DNA of 64,000 nt from assembly GCA_012845835.1 (NCBI GenBank), contig JABAKD010000012.1:6105344-6169343 (forward strand). Direction: 5' to 3'. The notes under the pieces were generated by a model, which had not been told where the DNA came from, ran no database searches, and saw only the letters and a program-made list of their open reading frames with translations. Position numbers and translations under genes: made by a program. Below, piece by piece: positions 8,816-18,946 of this stretch (position 1 is the stretch's first letter; every line of letters begins with the position of its first letter). Source of the DNA: Undaria pinnatifida. Lineage: Eukaryota > Sar > Phaeophyceae > Laminariales > Alariaceae.

Positions 8816-11506
8816 TTAGGCTCTGACCTTGTCCAGGGCGTCGAAGAAGTCAGGCCCTGTGTCCGTGCGGGTAACCCCGAGCAAAATTAGCGTGTCGGGT
8901 CCCGCGGTGCGGTCGAGCGCCTGTGGGCAGCGGTAGAAGCGGTACCAGTACCAAATATTCATCCACGTGAAAACGAAGTTTATTTGCAGGCGAGTATAGG
9001 ACGGACGGACACGGCCCGTGGCAGGGTGGGCAGGGGGGTAGCGGAGGGGAGGGAGAGGGAGAAGTGAGGGGGGAAGAACGCTGTCTGGCAGTGTCGAGTT
9101 ATTTCAACATGTTTTGCCATATTTTACCCGAGCACGTGTAATTAGTAAAGAAAAGCCGAACATCTCATTCGAGGTACGGTCGTGGTGGTTACTAGCGGGC
9201 ACAGAAAGGAGGGGAGCCCAGCAGTAGGGCTTCAGCGTGCTTGGTAATGCAGTTCCCGACAAGCCCAAGTTCCGCTAACTCTCACGGGGAGTACTATGTT
9301 CATATGCGCTACCCCCATCATCATACATCCTCGGCTGCCTTATCTCGTGATCGCCTCGACAACCGGCGGAGGTTTGATCGGGGCAAAAATGACATCACCC
9401 ACAGCACAAGCAGATACTCCAGCTCACCTAATAGTAGGGGAGAACCAGATGCGATTGACCATATTGTTTTTCCAAAACAAGCAAATGTTCATTCGTAAAC
9501 TAGAGCCCACAATGATTACCTTATATTCTACTACAGTAGGTTGAGGTACAGCAGTAAATGTAGCCCTGCATGCCAGAACGCCTTGCCGAGGAAGGGTCCC
9601 GGCTTGCGCGCAAATCGTAAATCGCTAGTAACCCCCGCACAACGCCCTTCATGCGACTCGCCGAACGCCTCACGGCCCTTCGCGCTTGGTGCAAGCAATG
9701 TCTGTCTGGTCGGTGAAAACCCGACGTGCTCCGTCCCAGCATTGTAAGAATGCGGGGATCTTGTTCTTTATCTAGACTATGGTCATGCATCCTATGAGTA
9801 CCCCCCCGCGACTCGCCTCGATGAAGGGTGTATACAAGTGCTCGTAGTATGCCACGTCCGTGCCTAGGATGATATCGAACGGCATTGCTCCGAGCTCTGC
9901 TGGCACCTTCTCGGTCCAGTCGTACGCTTGCACCTTAACTGGGCACGAACCCTGCATGTCACCACCATTATGAACGGGTAGAATAAGAGCAAGAACAAGA
10001 ACAAGAACAGCAAGAACAGCAACACAAGCAAGAACAAAAACAACAATAGCACCAAAACCAACACCAACACCAGCACCACCACCACCACCAACACCCACAC
10101 CACCAACACCAACAACACCAACACCACCACCACCACCACCAACAGCAACAACAACAACAACAACAATAACAACATCGGGCGCCACCCGACCACCCGACGG
10201 AAGATTCTAACTATTATATGACCAGCACAAGTAAAGGAAGGAAGGAAGGACGGAAAGAGTACACCGCTGTTCGTTCTCGATGCCCATCAACACCGTGCAA
10301 CAAGATATCGACCCTCTAACAGCGCCGTGCTAAAAGCTTTCGCCGCTTAAGAAACACCCTGTCCAAATCTCGACCCTCGAACAACACGCTGCTGAAAACG
10401 TTCGACACATAAACAACGACCGGATGACAACTCTTGCCGTTCAGACAACACGCTGCTTAAAAATATCGACGCTCAAACAACAATACCCTGCTCAAAAGGT
10501 CCAACGTTTAAATAACACCCCGCTAAAACAACTCGCCGTCCAAGTATCGCCCTGCTATAACAAAATAACGCCCTTCATGCTGCAAAAAGAAAAAACATTT
10601 AAAACAACGCCCTTCCAAAAAATGTTGAGTTTTAAACAACACCCTGCTAATGTTTTGCCGTTTAAACCAGGGCTTTTCACGGGTCATGACCCGACCCGCG
10701 GGTCGGGTCAAGGGGGTTTCAAAATCTCGCGGGTCGGGTCGGGTCGGATCATCACGTTTTAAAATCTCACGGGTCGGGTCGGGTCGGGTCAAGAGGTTTT
10801 CAAAATCTCGCGGGTCGGGTCGGGTCGGGTCAAAAGGCTTCAAAATCTCGCGGGTCGGGTCGGGTCGGGTCAAGAGGTTTTCAAAATCTCGCGGGTCGGG
10901 TCGGGTCATGACCCGCGAGATACGGGTCACTTCGCGGGTCAAGCCATAATGACCCGTGAATTGTTTTGGGCTGACCCGCGGGTCCAACCCGCGGATCTAG
11001 CCGGCGGATCCGCCTTTTTCAAACTTACAGGTGAGAGCCACGTTGATGCCGTGTAGGCGCCCCGCGGGTCGGGCCCGCGGGTCCGCCAATAAAATGCAAA
11101 CAATTCGGCTGCCTGCCTCCCTCGTGCCGATGCTCCGATCATATGTCATCACAGCGTGCAGAACAATCACCAGGCAGTACCCCTAGCTACTCGTAACAAG
11201 GCATACAGCAGTGTGACGCGAATTCCGTACCTACTGAAGCCGTAACAAAAGCAGTAGTAATATTACGGTCATACCAGTACGAAAAGTGACCAAACGTAAA
11301 AAGGCAAGGAAGGGCAGTCGTCGTCGAAGCAGCAGCAGCAGCAGCACTGGCAGCAGCAAGTACCAGCAGCAGACCCCGGATTCTCGCGGATCGCAGCCCC
11401 TGCTGACAGACCCACCGCCCCAGTTGTGGGCTTGCTGCCGGAGGCGGCTCAGCTAGGCTGCTTGCCGGGGCTGGAGACTGCACAGATATAAGATAGACAC
11501 AGCAGT

Positions 11507-11537
<31 letters not shown>

Positions 11538-13401
11538 CTAGCTCGAAAATTATCATACCAGTACGAAATGTGACCAAACGTAAAAAAGCAAGAAGAAGAG
11601 CAGCCGTTGTCGAAGCAGCAGCGGCAGCAAGCAGCAGCAGCAGCAGCAGCAGCAAGCAGCAGCAGCAGCAGCAGCACAGCAGCAGCAGCACACTGGCAGC
11701 AGCAAGCACCAGCAGCAGCAGACAACGCATCCTCGCGGATCGCACCCCCTGCTGACAGATCCACCGCCCCAGTTGTGGGCTTGCTGCCGGAGGCGGCTCA
11801 GCTAGGCTGCTTGCCGGGGCCGGAGATTGCACTTGTAAATTATAACTAACTCGCTCGTCGGGTCGCTCGTCGGGTCGACCCGGTGGTCTAGCGGTACGGG
11901 CATGTCCATGCATGTGGGTTGCGGTTTCTTTCCTATTTTCTCGCGCGCACACCACATGACATGATCATCAGCTGCAAACAATGCCGGTAAAAAACGCAGA
12001 GAACACGACATACTGGGAAAAGTACGAGGGACCAAGGACCAACCAACCGACCGAGGTATACATGCTTTGACCCGTGACTTTTTTGCTTTGACCCGTGAGA
12101 AATCTCACGGGTCAAGTTCACGTGACCCGCCAGACGACACGAATCTCGCGGGTCACCCGGATTGTCGCGGGTCGGGTCGGGTCGGGTCAGGACGATTTCA
12201 AAATCTCGCGAGTCGGGTCGGGTCGGGTCAAGACATCTCGAAAATCTCGCGGGTCGGGTCGGGTCGGGTCAAGACGTCTCGAAAATCTCGCGGGTCGGGT
12301 CGGGTCGGGTCAAGACGTCTCGAAAATCTCGCGGGTCGGGTCGGGTCAGCTGACCCGACCCGACCCGACCCGCGAGATTTGACCCGACCCGTGAAAAGCC
12401 CTGGTTTAAACAGCACCCTGCTATAGCTCTTGCCGCTTAAACAACACCCCACCAAAAACAAATCCGCTTTGAACAATCCCGTGCTAAAGAGTCTTGCCGT
12501 TTCGTTGTCCTCGACGTTTCGAGTCACGTTTTTCCTGCAGATGTCGAGGTGGCTCTCCAAGTCGGTGATGACCACTTCGGCAGGAGGACCGAATCTCGCC
12601 GCTGCGACACCTTCATTTCCGACGGTGGAACGAATTTTGCGCGTTTGCGATATGAGGAATTAACGAATTAATTAATTATCAATAGGTCTAATGGATAAAT
12701 GAACGAATATATGCATGTATTACTTGATGGATTAGCTAGTGGATCAATGCATTTATTAACAAGCGAATGAATTAACGAACGGGTGTCGAGGTGGCTCTCC
12801 GTGTTGGTGATGGCGACTTCGGCAGAAGACCCCGAATCTTGCCGCCGCGGCACCTTTTCTCCGCGATAGAGAGCAGCAAGCAATGATTGTGAGTGACTGA
12901 GCGAATCAAATGGGATGGATGGATGAATTGATGGATGGATGGATGGATGGATGGATGGATGGATGGATGGATGGATGGATGGATGGATGGATAAGTGAAC
13001 AAGTGAAGTAATGAACGAATGAATTAATGCACGCACGCATGAAATGAATGAATTAATAATAAATGGGGCGCATTCTGTATACTCGTATTATAGCCATCTT
13101 CTGTTTTCGGAGATAGTCAAATCAAAGAAAACATAAGCGCTGCATAAATTGGCCGTACGCACTGTATACAACAATAAACTGAAGGGCTTTCCTCACCGAC
13201 AAGTCCCGTGCCGGAGCCAAGTTCTAGCACTCTCTTCCCTCTGAACACGCCGTCGTATAAAGCGGCATGCTGGCACAGGTGCTGCGTCAACAGGATCCCA
13301 GTGCTCCAAAGCCCGCCGCCTATCCCCACGCCCCAATCGCATTCGAAGTGAAGGACGCCCCGGCCCTCCAAAATGACCTCTGTCACCGTCTTTGCCGCCA
13401 C
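8816..13401 (-). CDS. METTL21-like lysine methyltransferase, four exons (5' end not found)
   Basis: Four minus-strand exons join in phase. Exon A is 13401-13197 (donor GTGAGG), ending in motif [13 protein letters not shown], preceded by [15 protein letters not shown]. Exon B is 12610 to 12528 or 12516 (acceptor TGAAG), with [17 protein letters not shown]. Exon C is 9951-9802 (acceptor CATGCAG after a long pyrimidine tract; donor GTACTC), with YDWTEKVP and [20 protein letters not shown]. Exon D is 8920-8816 (acceptor CCCACAG), with [20 protein letters not shown] and a TAA stop. The motif order matches Methyltransf_16 (METTL21/FAM86-type) SAM-dependent protein lysine methyltransferases. The substrate cannot be told. 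About 185 residues are seen; the family usually has 200-250, so an N-terminal exon should lie above 13401 (AG|GTGGCG there looks like an acceptor). The B-C intron holds a 1.7-kb hAT-like element. Confidence 0.75.
9965..10180. repeat. (AAC/ACC/AAGAAC)n microsatellite in an intron
   Basis: Simple AAC/ACC and AAGAAC repeats. On the minus strand they form the long pyrimidine tract just before the acceptor of methyltransferase exon C. Confidence 0.85.
10310..10660. repeat. Degenerate minisatellite, about 33-bp units
   Basis: About ten units resemble AACAACACCCTGCTAAAA followed by TCTTGCCGTTTAA. The array resumes at 12404-12510, directly beyond the hAT-like element that split it. Confidence 0.75.
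10700..10910. repeat. (GGGTC)n-based 40-bp tandem repeat, left arm
   Basis: Five units of CTCGCGGGTCGGGTCGGGTC followed by AAGAGGTTTTCAAAAT. The open frames here ([12 protein letters not shown]-type) are repeat artefacts. Confidence 0.9.
11269..11835. repeat. Internal direct duplication with expanded (CAG)n
   Basis: Copies 11269-11490 and 11551-11835 share ATACCAGTACGAAA.GTGACC, a CAG run, and CCACCGCCCCAGTTGTGGGC onward to GCTTGCCGGGG. The CAG tract is much longer in copy two (about 11612-11722). A (TAG)n run lies between them at 11510-11536. Confidence 0.9.
12165..12350. repeat. (GGGTC)n-based 40-bp tandem repeat, right arm
   Basis: Four units of AAAATCTCGCGGGTCGGGTC followed by GGGTCGGGTCAAGACGTCTCG, then an inverted run of GACCC. 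It mirrors the left-arm array. Confidence 0.9.
12404..12510. repeat. Continuation of the 33-bp minisatellite
   Basis: AAACAGCACCCTGCTATAGC followed by TCTTGCCGCTTAA and two more units, in phase with 10310-10660 once the hAT-like element is removed. Confidence 0.75.
12783..12855 (-). pseudogene. Decayed duplicate of methyltransferase exon B
   Basis: The minus strand here matches exon B (12541-12610) including the acceptor-side AG|GTG, the Ala-Ala-Ala-Arg-Phe-Gly start and GAGAGCCACCTCGACA. It has a one-base insertion after TTCGG that breaks the frame, the motif Asp is changed (ITD to ITN), and the sequence after GACACC diverges so no donor remains. A dead exon duplication within the same gene. 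Confidence 0.7.
12910..12992. repeat. (GGAT)n microsatellite
   Basis: About 18 near-perfect GGAT units. Confidence 0.95.
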
Positions 13402-13887
13402 CTGCGTCCAGATTTACGGTACATTGCCGGTACATTTACGGTATATTGCCGGCACACGTACGTCACATTGCCGGTGTACATTGCAGTTATGTTGTTATTA
13501 ACAAAATAAACAAAACAAAACTGGCTCGAGTGCGTGCTGCTACTCCTTCTACAACAGTAAAAAATATACTTCGATGCGATGCAAGAAGCCTAGACAAAAG
13601 CAGCGCGTGAAACATCATGCAAAGGATAACCCTGGATTATTGCCGCTGTCTGTGTCCAGATTGTCGGTGCACCGATGTTTTGTTCCCGATTGAGAACAAA
13701 GCAACACGTGCAATACTCATCAATGCGAGTAATAGCCCATCCTAGATCCTAGACTGCGCAAACGTTTCGGGCTTACATTTTGCTAGGGCTAAATACGAGT
13801 ATGATTTGGCAATAGTTTGTGTCCCGAAGGGTTTCAGTGGAAGCAGTCCAACTACTGTACGTCTTATCGCGCATCGCTCTCACACAC

Positions 13888-13984
13888 ATGTCACATAGAC
13901 ATCCCTCTTCCAGATTGAAACCCAATATAATCACAAGTCACATAGACATCCCTCTTTCAGATTGAAACCCAATCTAATCACCAA
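13888..13984. repeat. 47-bp tandem duplication
   Basis: GTCACATAGACATCCCTCTT followed by CAGATTGAAACCCAAT is present twice with three or four differences. Confidence 0.85.
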
Positions 13985-13989
13985 AGCTC

Positions 13990-14950
13990 TGGGTAATCAC
14001 GACAACAGGCACAGTAGCTATTAACCGCCTCTCCAATGTGAGTCAACTGAAACTTCCAGCACGTCGCCCACACGCACCTCTGCGTCACGCTCGGGGTGCT
14101 GTAGATTCCCAATGCCTCAGGCAGTATACCTCATAGTGGTATTAAATACTACAGATAGGGATGCGGGAATACTGATACGAAGAGCGTTGTGAGTTATGCT
14201 GCTTGTAGCAATACACCCGCTCGATCTGATGGCATGGGGCCAGTGTGCGTCCGGAGCCCTGACGGTGTCTACCATAAACACTGGCTCACTTTGGAGGGCT
14301 CATGTCTGAGTCAGATCAGGTCGGTGTTGGACTAGGGTACTAATCGGGAGTAGGGTGAAAACAGAAAAAGACAAGCTAGGGTTTGATTCGTGTGTACGTC
14401 AATGAAAATATATCAGTACAATCAATAAATGCGAATTGTCGAGAGTGGCAACCTCATTTGGGTTTAACACGTTCCGACCATGATGCCCTCCTGGCTGACC
14501 TACGTATCGCATCGCAAATGCCACCATCGGAGCAGATCCGCCCCTCCCAACTTGTAGTACAGCACAAACACACGGGGTCGGCGTTCTGACGACGAACGGC
14601 AGTCATTTTGCCAGTTTTTGTTGCACGCGGTGTTGTATTGCAGCCACCCCCCTCCCTCCTGTATCGCAGACACACACGCGATTCGTCGCGGCATAATTCC
14701 TTTACATTTACGTTTAAAGTTCGCTGAATGTAGGTAGGAATGGTCCGGAGTCGCGTTGTTAATGTCTGCGCTGCCGGTATGTTTTCTCGACGGCTTGCCT
14801 GGACACACAGCATCGCTTCGGCGTGTCCTTAGCCTAAAGTGTTAGGAGAGGGTGATATTCAAGCATAGCCCTCCCGTTCGATTGTAAGTTGCTGTGTATA
14901 GACTATACATCCAGGTTTGTCTTAGAGGTACGCGGTAGGCTAACCCGGAT
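13990..14950. other. No gene recognised
   Basis: Frames are short and no domain or repeat is recognised here. Confidence 0.4.
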
Positions 14951-14959
14951 GCAATGAAT

Positions 14960-15530
14960 TCGGTACCTAGTCCGTCCCCACGCGCATGTGCAGCTGGTAA
15001 GGGTGTATCTCAAAGGAGAATTCCCGGGGGCACCACCCATACCCCACCATCACACGTCGGCCTCGTTGACGTCAAAATGCAACGGCTCACAGCGCGTGGG
15101 GGCAGCATGAAAAAAGCAGAGTTTGGGGTCGAGTGGACCCCGCACGGTCGCAACTGATCCACGAGCTGTTAGCCGAGGGTACGAAACGTTATCGGATGAG
15201 ACACGACGACGGCTCACATGTCCCGTGTAGCGGAACTAACCGGTACACAGGAAACAATAGGGTTACACGCCCCCAATTACGTCGCGTTGCAGATTCGCCT
15301 GGGCGCCGCGGAACGTCCTGATCATGCCACGATGCACCCTTCACGAGAAAAGGGCGCACTTAGCAGGTATCTAGCGGAACACCGGTAGACGACATAATGA
15401 AGATCGGGATCTCGCATACGGGACAGGTGGTTTGGTGTTATACGGCGGGGACCACGGGTAGCGCTCAAGCCATTTCACCTAAACGAAAGCACGGCGGTGC
15501 TCCTAAGCGGAAGCTTGAAGTTTCAAAGTG
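14960..15530 (+). pseudogene. Second tyrosine-recombinase remnant
   Basis: Near 15390-15530 one frame reads VDDIMKIG followed by a degraded GW..Y region, a TT dipeptide, and a basic tail (SPKRKHGGAPKRK) to a TGA at 15529-15531. This parallels VDEIIKIGGW..YYI..TT..SKRK at about 3220-3340. The expected Gly-Trp is replaced by Ile-Ser. Upstream, 14960-15380 is open only in pieces (for example VRVYLKGEFPGAPPIPHHHT), with several in-frame stops. I read it as a decayed copy of the same kind of element, less certain than the first. Confidence 0.35.
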
Positions 15531-16142
15531 ACGACGCGGCAGCCATCAGCTACACGGTACCCCCGCTTCGGCTTGTAGGAGGCATTTTCCGCGTGTACTC
15601 TGCAGTATGCCCGAGGTACAGTAAGGCTGGGCAAAAACAACTCACAAGGGGGACATTGCTGACCTAATCCGGTGGCTAACCGATAACTCGACGAACCGGC
15701 AAGTATGGGCCCAGTCCAGGGGTCAACAGAGGGAGCATAGCAACGGCAGTCCATGTACCTTCGCGGAGCACTGTCCAGAGGCTCTTCAAACAGCTGCGAG
15801 GGCTGTCAGACCATGTTACGTTGGACGCACACCACACTCCTCGAAGATACAACAGCTGCGCGCGCTGATAAGTCTATTTCACTTTGGACTACGATGCGCC
15901 CCTGATCTCCAACGGGTGCGATGGCAAGTGGGGCCATACAGATCGGAGACGGAAGACGGAACAAATGTCTTGACGTTATAATAGGGCGGGTACCATACAT
16001 GGTGCCCCTGCGGGGGGTGATAAGAAAAGCTCGTCGGTGACTTTAACTGCAACGAAAAAGCGACCCAGTGGCGGTCATTTTGACCACTCTCCACGACCCT
16101 TCGCCTGCACCTACGCCACGGTATACTAGAGGCAAATAAAGA

Positions 16143-16440
16143 TTGGGTGAGACAGCCAAACCCAGTCCAGTGGCAAAAGGAAAGAACAAGAAATCAGTGA
16201 AGTATGGCAGGACACCCGGCTGGGGCAGGAGGACTCATCAAATTCAATACTTAGGTACTGGAGAATACACCAGTATACTCGTAAAATATTTTGATAAAGC
16301 AGCAGACTGGTGTGCTGGTGAGTTATCGGTACTGCTGTATATATTATTTGTCAGCGTGGCACTTTATCTCGACGGTGTCGTGCACAACTGCATAACCCTT
16401 CCTGTGGACCCACGTTATCTACGTACGATATCATAGAACT
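16143..16440 (+). other. Repeat-related open frame
   Basis: The 97-codon frame starts in sequence related to 3660-3815 (shared GGGGCAGGAGG.CTCATC followed by AATTCAATACTTA). It therefore looks like part of a dispersed repeat rather than a host gene. A hydrophobic stretch (LLYILFVSVALYL) is probably coincidental. Confidence 0.3.
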
Positions 16441-16679
16441 ATTTAACTTTGCCTTTTTCCTGAGCGGGCTCGGTTGGTACGTTCTTGGCATCTCAAGACT
16501 TCCCACTTGGACATCGCCCCCTTCCAATATTTTTTGCGAATTGGCCCAGCTTTTCTTCGACTTCTTCCTTCGATTTTTTCACTTTTTTAGTTACACGAAG
16601 TATCATCGTACCAGGTCCCAGCTGAGCTCAGCTTGTCTAACCAGCTCAGCTCAGATTGGCTCACCAGCTTAGCTTAGCT

Positions 16680-17030
16680 CAGCAGCGCACCGCAGCGCTA
16701 GCTCAGCAGCGCAGTGCCGTGCGGCGCCGTACGGTGCCGTACCCTGCCGTGCAGTGCAGTACTGTGCGGTGCTGTGCCGCCAGCAGCGCAGTGCCGTGCG
16801 GCGCCGTACGTTGCCGTACCCTGCCGTGCGGTGCAGTGCTGTGCGGTGCTGTGCCGTGCTGCGTGCTTCGTACCAGGTACATGCCAGACAGCATTCGAAA
16901 TATCATACCAGGTACGCCAGGTTCATACGTACTACATCATTGTTGAATCACAAAAAATGCACTCCCAGCTATGCATAGCTCAGCAGCGCATAGCGCCGTG
17001 CGGTGCCGTGCTGCGCTGTGCTTTCTTTCG
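16680..17030. repeat. GCCGTGCGGT-type tandem repeats
   Basis: Degenerate TGCCGTGCGG decamers with a longer duplication of about 85 bp (about 16705-16787 and 16788-16866: CAGCAGCGCAGTGCCGTGCG onward). A further decayed patch lies at 16975-17025. Open frames on both strands here are artefacts. Confidence 0.85.
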
Positions 17031-17426
17031 AACATACAGTAGTACCAGGCATCATGCGAAGTAGCAGGTACAGGTATGTACGTGTGTACTCGTCCTTTCG
17101 CTCTCTTCATTTGATTGTCCTCTCGGTTTCAATTTTCGCAAATTACCTGGTACATCCTTACTGCCGACCAGAACGTGTCATCGCCAACACGTACACAGCA
17201 CAGCACAGGGCAATCAGCTCTGCACAAGTAGCTCTTGGCATTATCAAAATAGCCGATTGCACCAAATCACGCCCCTCTTCTATCTGCCCCCTTCACATTT
17301 AGTTGCATTCTTTCTTGTTGCGAGCGTGGCGGCAGAGTAAGCCGCCGCGGAGTGGAGCCCATGTGGTCTATACCGATACCAGGTGCCAGGTACCTCGTGG
17401 TATCATACCGGTGTTCTTTTTAAAAT

Positions 17427-17745
17427 GTTAAAACATCCAGGGGAGTCACCGACCTATATCTTTCATGTGGATCAAATATATAACACGCGCGAACGACCTT
17501 CCGTAATTTTTGTGCTACTACTGTATATAAGCGAAACATAGATGTACCACGCAGCTTGCAAAGTTGAGTTTCAATTATTAAATTGGAAAACGTCAGCTGT
17601 GAGTACGACCGCTTGCATAATTGAAAACACAACTTTGCAAGCTGCTTGGTACATCTATGTTTCGCTACTATACATCAGTAGTAGCACAAAATTTACGGAA
17701 GGTCGTTCGCGCGATTTACGGAAGGTCGTTCGCGTTTTAAAATGT
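17427..17745. repeat. Dispersed repeat 'GCAGCTTGCAAA', palindromic copy 3
   Basis: The plus orientation, GGGGAGTCACCGACCTATAT through CACGCAGCTTGCAAAGTTGA, ends near 17583. The reverse complement follows: CAACTTTGCAAGCTGCTTGG, TACATCTATGTTTCGC, then CGGAAGGTCGTTCGCG twice. The intact CTGTATATAAGCGAAAC at 17521-17537 is the uninterrupted counterpart of the MITE insertion site at 18947. Confidence 0.8.
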
Positions 17746-17767
17746 TTGTGCAACTACTGCGTATGTT

Positions 17768-17934
17768 CTTGTTCACAAAGTTGACTTGCGGAAAGCGCGA
17801 GAGCGTGAGTTAGCAAAAAAAAATCGACGAGCTGTGGGATTGCTGAACCCTATGCGCGATAAAAATTGAAGGCAAGAACCGGGGGAAAGAAGGGACGACA
17901 CCTGTGACCACGGCTTGTCCTGAAGTTGGAAAGT
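17768..17934 (+). mobile_element. SINE copy, 5'-truncated
   Basis: Matches the SINE body from GTTGACTTGCGGAAAGCGCG to CACGGCTTGTCCTGAAGTTG. The tRNA-like head is absent. A Harbinger-like MITE begins seven bases downstream. Confidence 0.85.
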
Positions 17935-17943
17935 ATAGTCTAA

Positions 17944-18689
17944 GGCCATTTCTTATGCAGTCGGATTTGTCAGTCGAAAACGGCCTTTTTCGACTGAAGC
18001 CCAAATGGGCTTTCTTACGCAGTCGAAAAAGGGCTTTTTCGACTCAATTTTTTTCGACTGAGAATTCCGACTGGCGGATCCAGTCGAAAAACTCGACTTT
18101 TTCGACTGGATCCTCCAGTCGAAAAACTCAGTCGAAAAAGTTTTACACGTGTTTATTGAACCGATCGCATCGCTTATCTCACCACCAAGCACACACCCAC
18201 ACGGCCACACGGCCACATACCCATACCAAGTACCACACTGCAGTATCATACAAGGCGCTGGCGCTGGCTTGGCTATTCCAGCTGTTGCTTCTCGCAGCAA
18301 GTCAGCGTGGCGCATTCCTAGTTTTGCTCGCCAACAGCGTGTATCACACGACGGCAGCAGCGCGCGGTCTCGATCCCATGCTGCCAACAACGGCTGCGGC
18401 TGCTGTAGCTTTGGCGGCTTTCGGCTAAGCCCAAAGCCACCAACTCGCTGGGACGAGGGTTCGTCGAGCCGTTGCTCGCGGAGAAAGCGTGAAGCACAGA
18501 GCTGCCAACCGATTTCGGCTGCTGTACAGCAGTACTCCCTCACACCAACTGCCTCTAGGAAGAGCGCAAAAACAATAAAGTCGACTCGACTGACGATAAG
18601 AAGAAGGACCAGAAGAATCCAGTCGAAAAAAAGTCCAGTCGAAAAGGGCCGTTTTCGACTGGCGGAATCCGACGGCATGAGAAATGGCA
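17944..18689. mobile_element. Harbinger-like MITE, copy 1 (746 bp, TSD TAA)
   Basis: Termini GGCCATTTCTTATGC..GTCGG and, inverted, TGCCATTTCTCATGC..GTCGG. The inverted repeat continues through GTCGAAAACGGCC, about 43 bp with mismatches. TAA flanks it at 17941-17943 and 18690-18692. A TWA target duplication is the signature of the PIF/Harbinger superfamily. Both subterminal regions are packed with the motif CAGTCGAAAAA in both orientations. The long open frames on either strand are not conserved coding sequence. No transposase is present. Confidence 0.8.
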
Positions 18690-18724
18690 TAAGTGTGAAA
18701 AAAAAAGAAGCGAACTATAGATGT

Positions 18725-18800
18725 TAAAAAACACGCAGCTTGCAAAGTTGAGGTTAAACCATTCAATTGGTCGTACTCACAGCTGACGTTTTTCCTTTTT
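18725..18800 (+). repeat. Dispersed repeat 'GCAGCTTGCAAA', fragment
   Basis: ACACGCAGCTTGCAAAGTTG, then CATTCAATTGGTCGTACTC and CAGCTGACGTTTTTC. Confidence 0.7.
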
Positions 18801-18844
18801 TGCGCAGAATGATTATTATGGAAAATCGTCGTATTGACCCTGAC

Positions 18845-18943
18845 AACATCCAGGGGAGTCACCGACCTAGATTTTTCATGAGGGTCGAATATATAACACG
18901 CGCAAACGACCTTCCGTCAATTTTGTGCAACTATTGCTGTATA
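18845..18943 (+). repeat. Dispersed repeat 'GCAGCTTGCAAA', copy 4, left half
   Basis: Matches 17427-17527 (CCAGGGGAGTCACCGACCTA onward). It is interrupted at 18944 by the second MITE and resumes at 19740. Confidence 0.8.
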
Positions 18944-18946
18944 TTA

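Larger units (their letters stand above)
10668..12403. mobile_element. hAT-like non-autonomous element, 1736 bp
   Basis: Starts CAGGGCTTTTCACGGGTC and ends with the inverted form GACCCGTGAAAAGCCCTG, the same termini as the 218-bp MITE at 7581. Perfect 8-bp direct repeats GTTTAAAC flank it at 10660-10667 and 12404-12411. Both ends carry arrays of GGGTCGGGTCGGGTC units of about 40 bp (10700-10910; 12165-12350). The centre contains a CAG-rich direct duplication (11269-11490 and 11551-11835). No transposase-like frame is present. It lies in a minisatellite inside the methyltransferase intron. Confidence 0.88.

Noticed and set aside
11449-11955. 168-codon ORF with Leu/Ala/Ser/Cys runs
   Set aside because: It translates (CAG)n and (TAG)n microsatellites inside the hAT-like element.
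10650-12575. [17 protein letters not shown]-type ORFs on both strands
   Set aside because: These are translations of the GGGTC arrays at the ends of the hAT-like element.
12666-13036. [12 protein letters not shown]-type ORF
   Set aside because: It is the (GGAT)n microsatellite read on the minus strand.
17953-18690. 245-codon minus-strand ORF spanning MITE copy 1
   Set aside because: It starts and ends in the terminal repeats, and the corresponding frame in copy 2 is not preserved as one protein.
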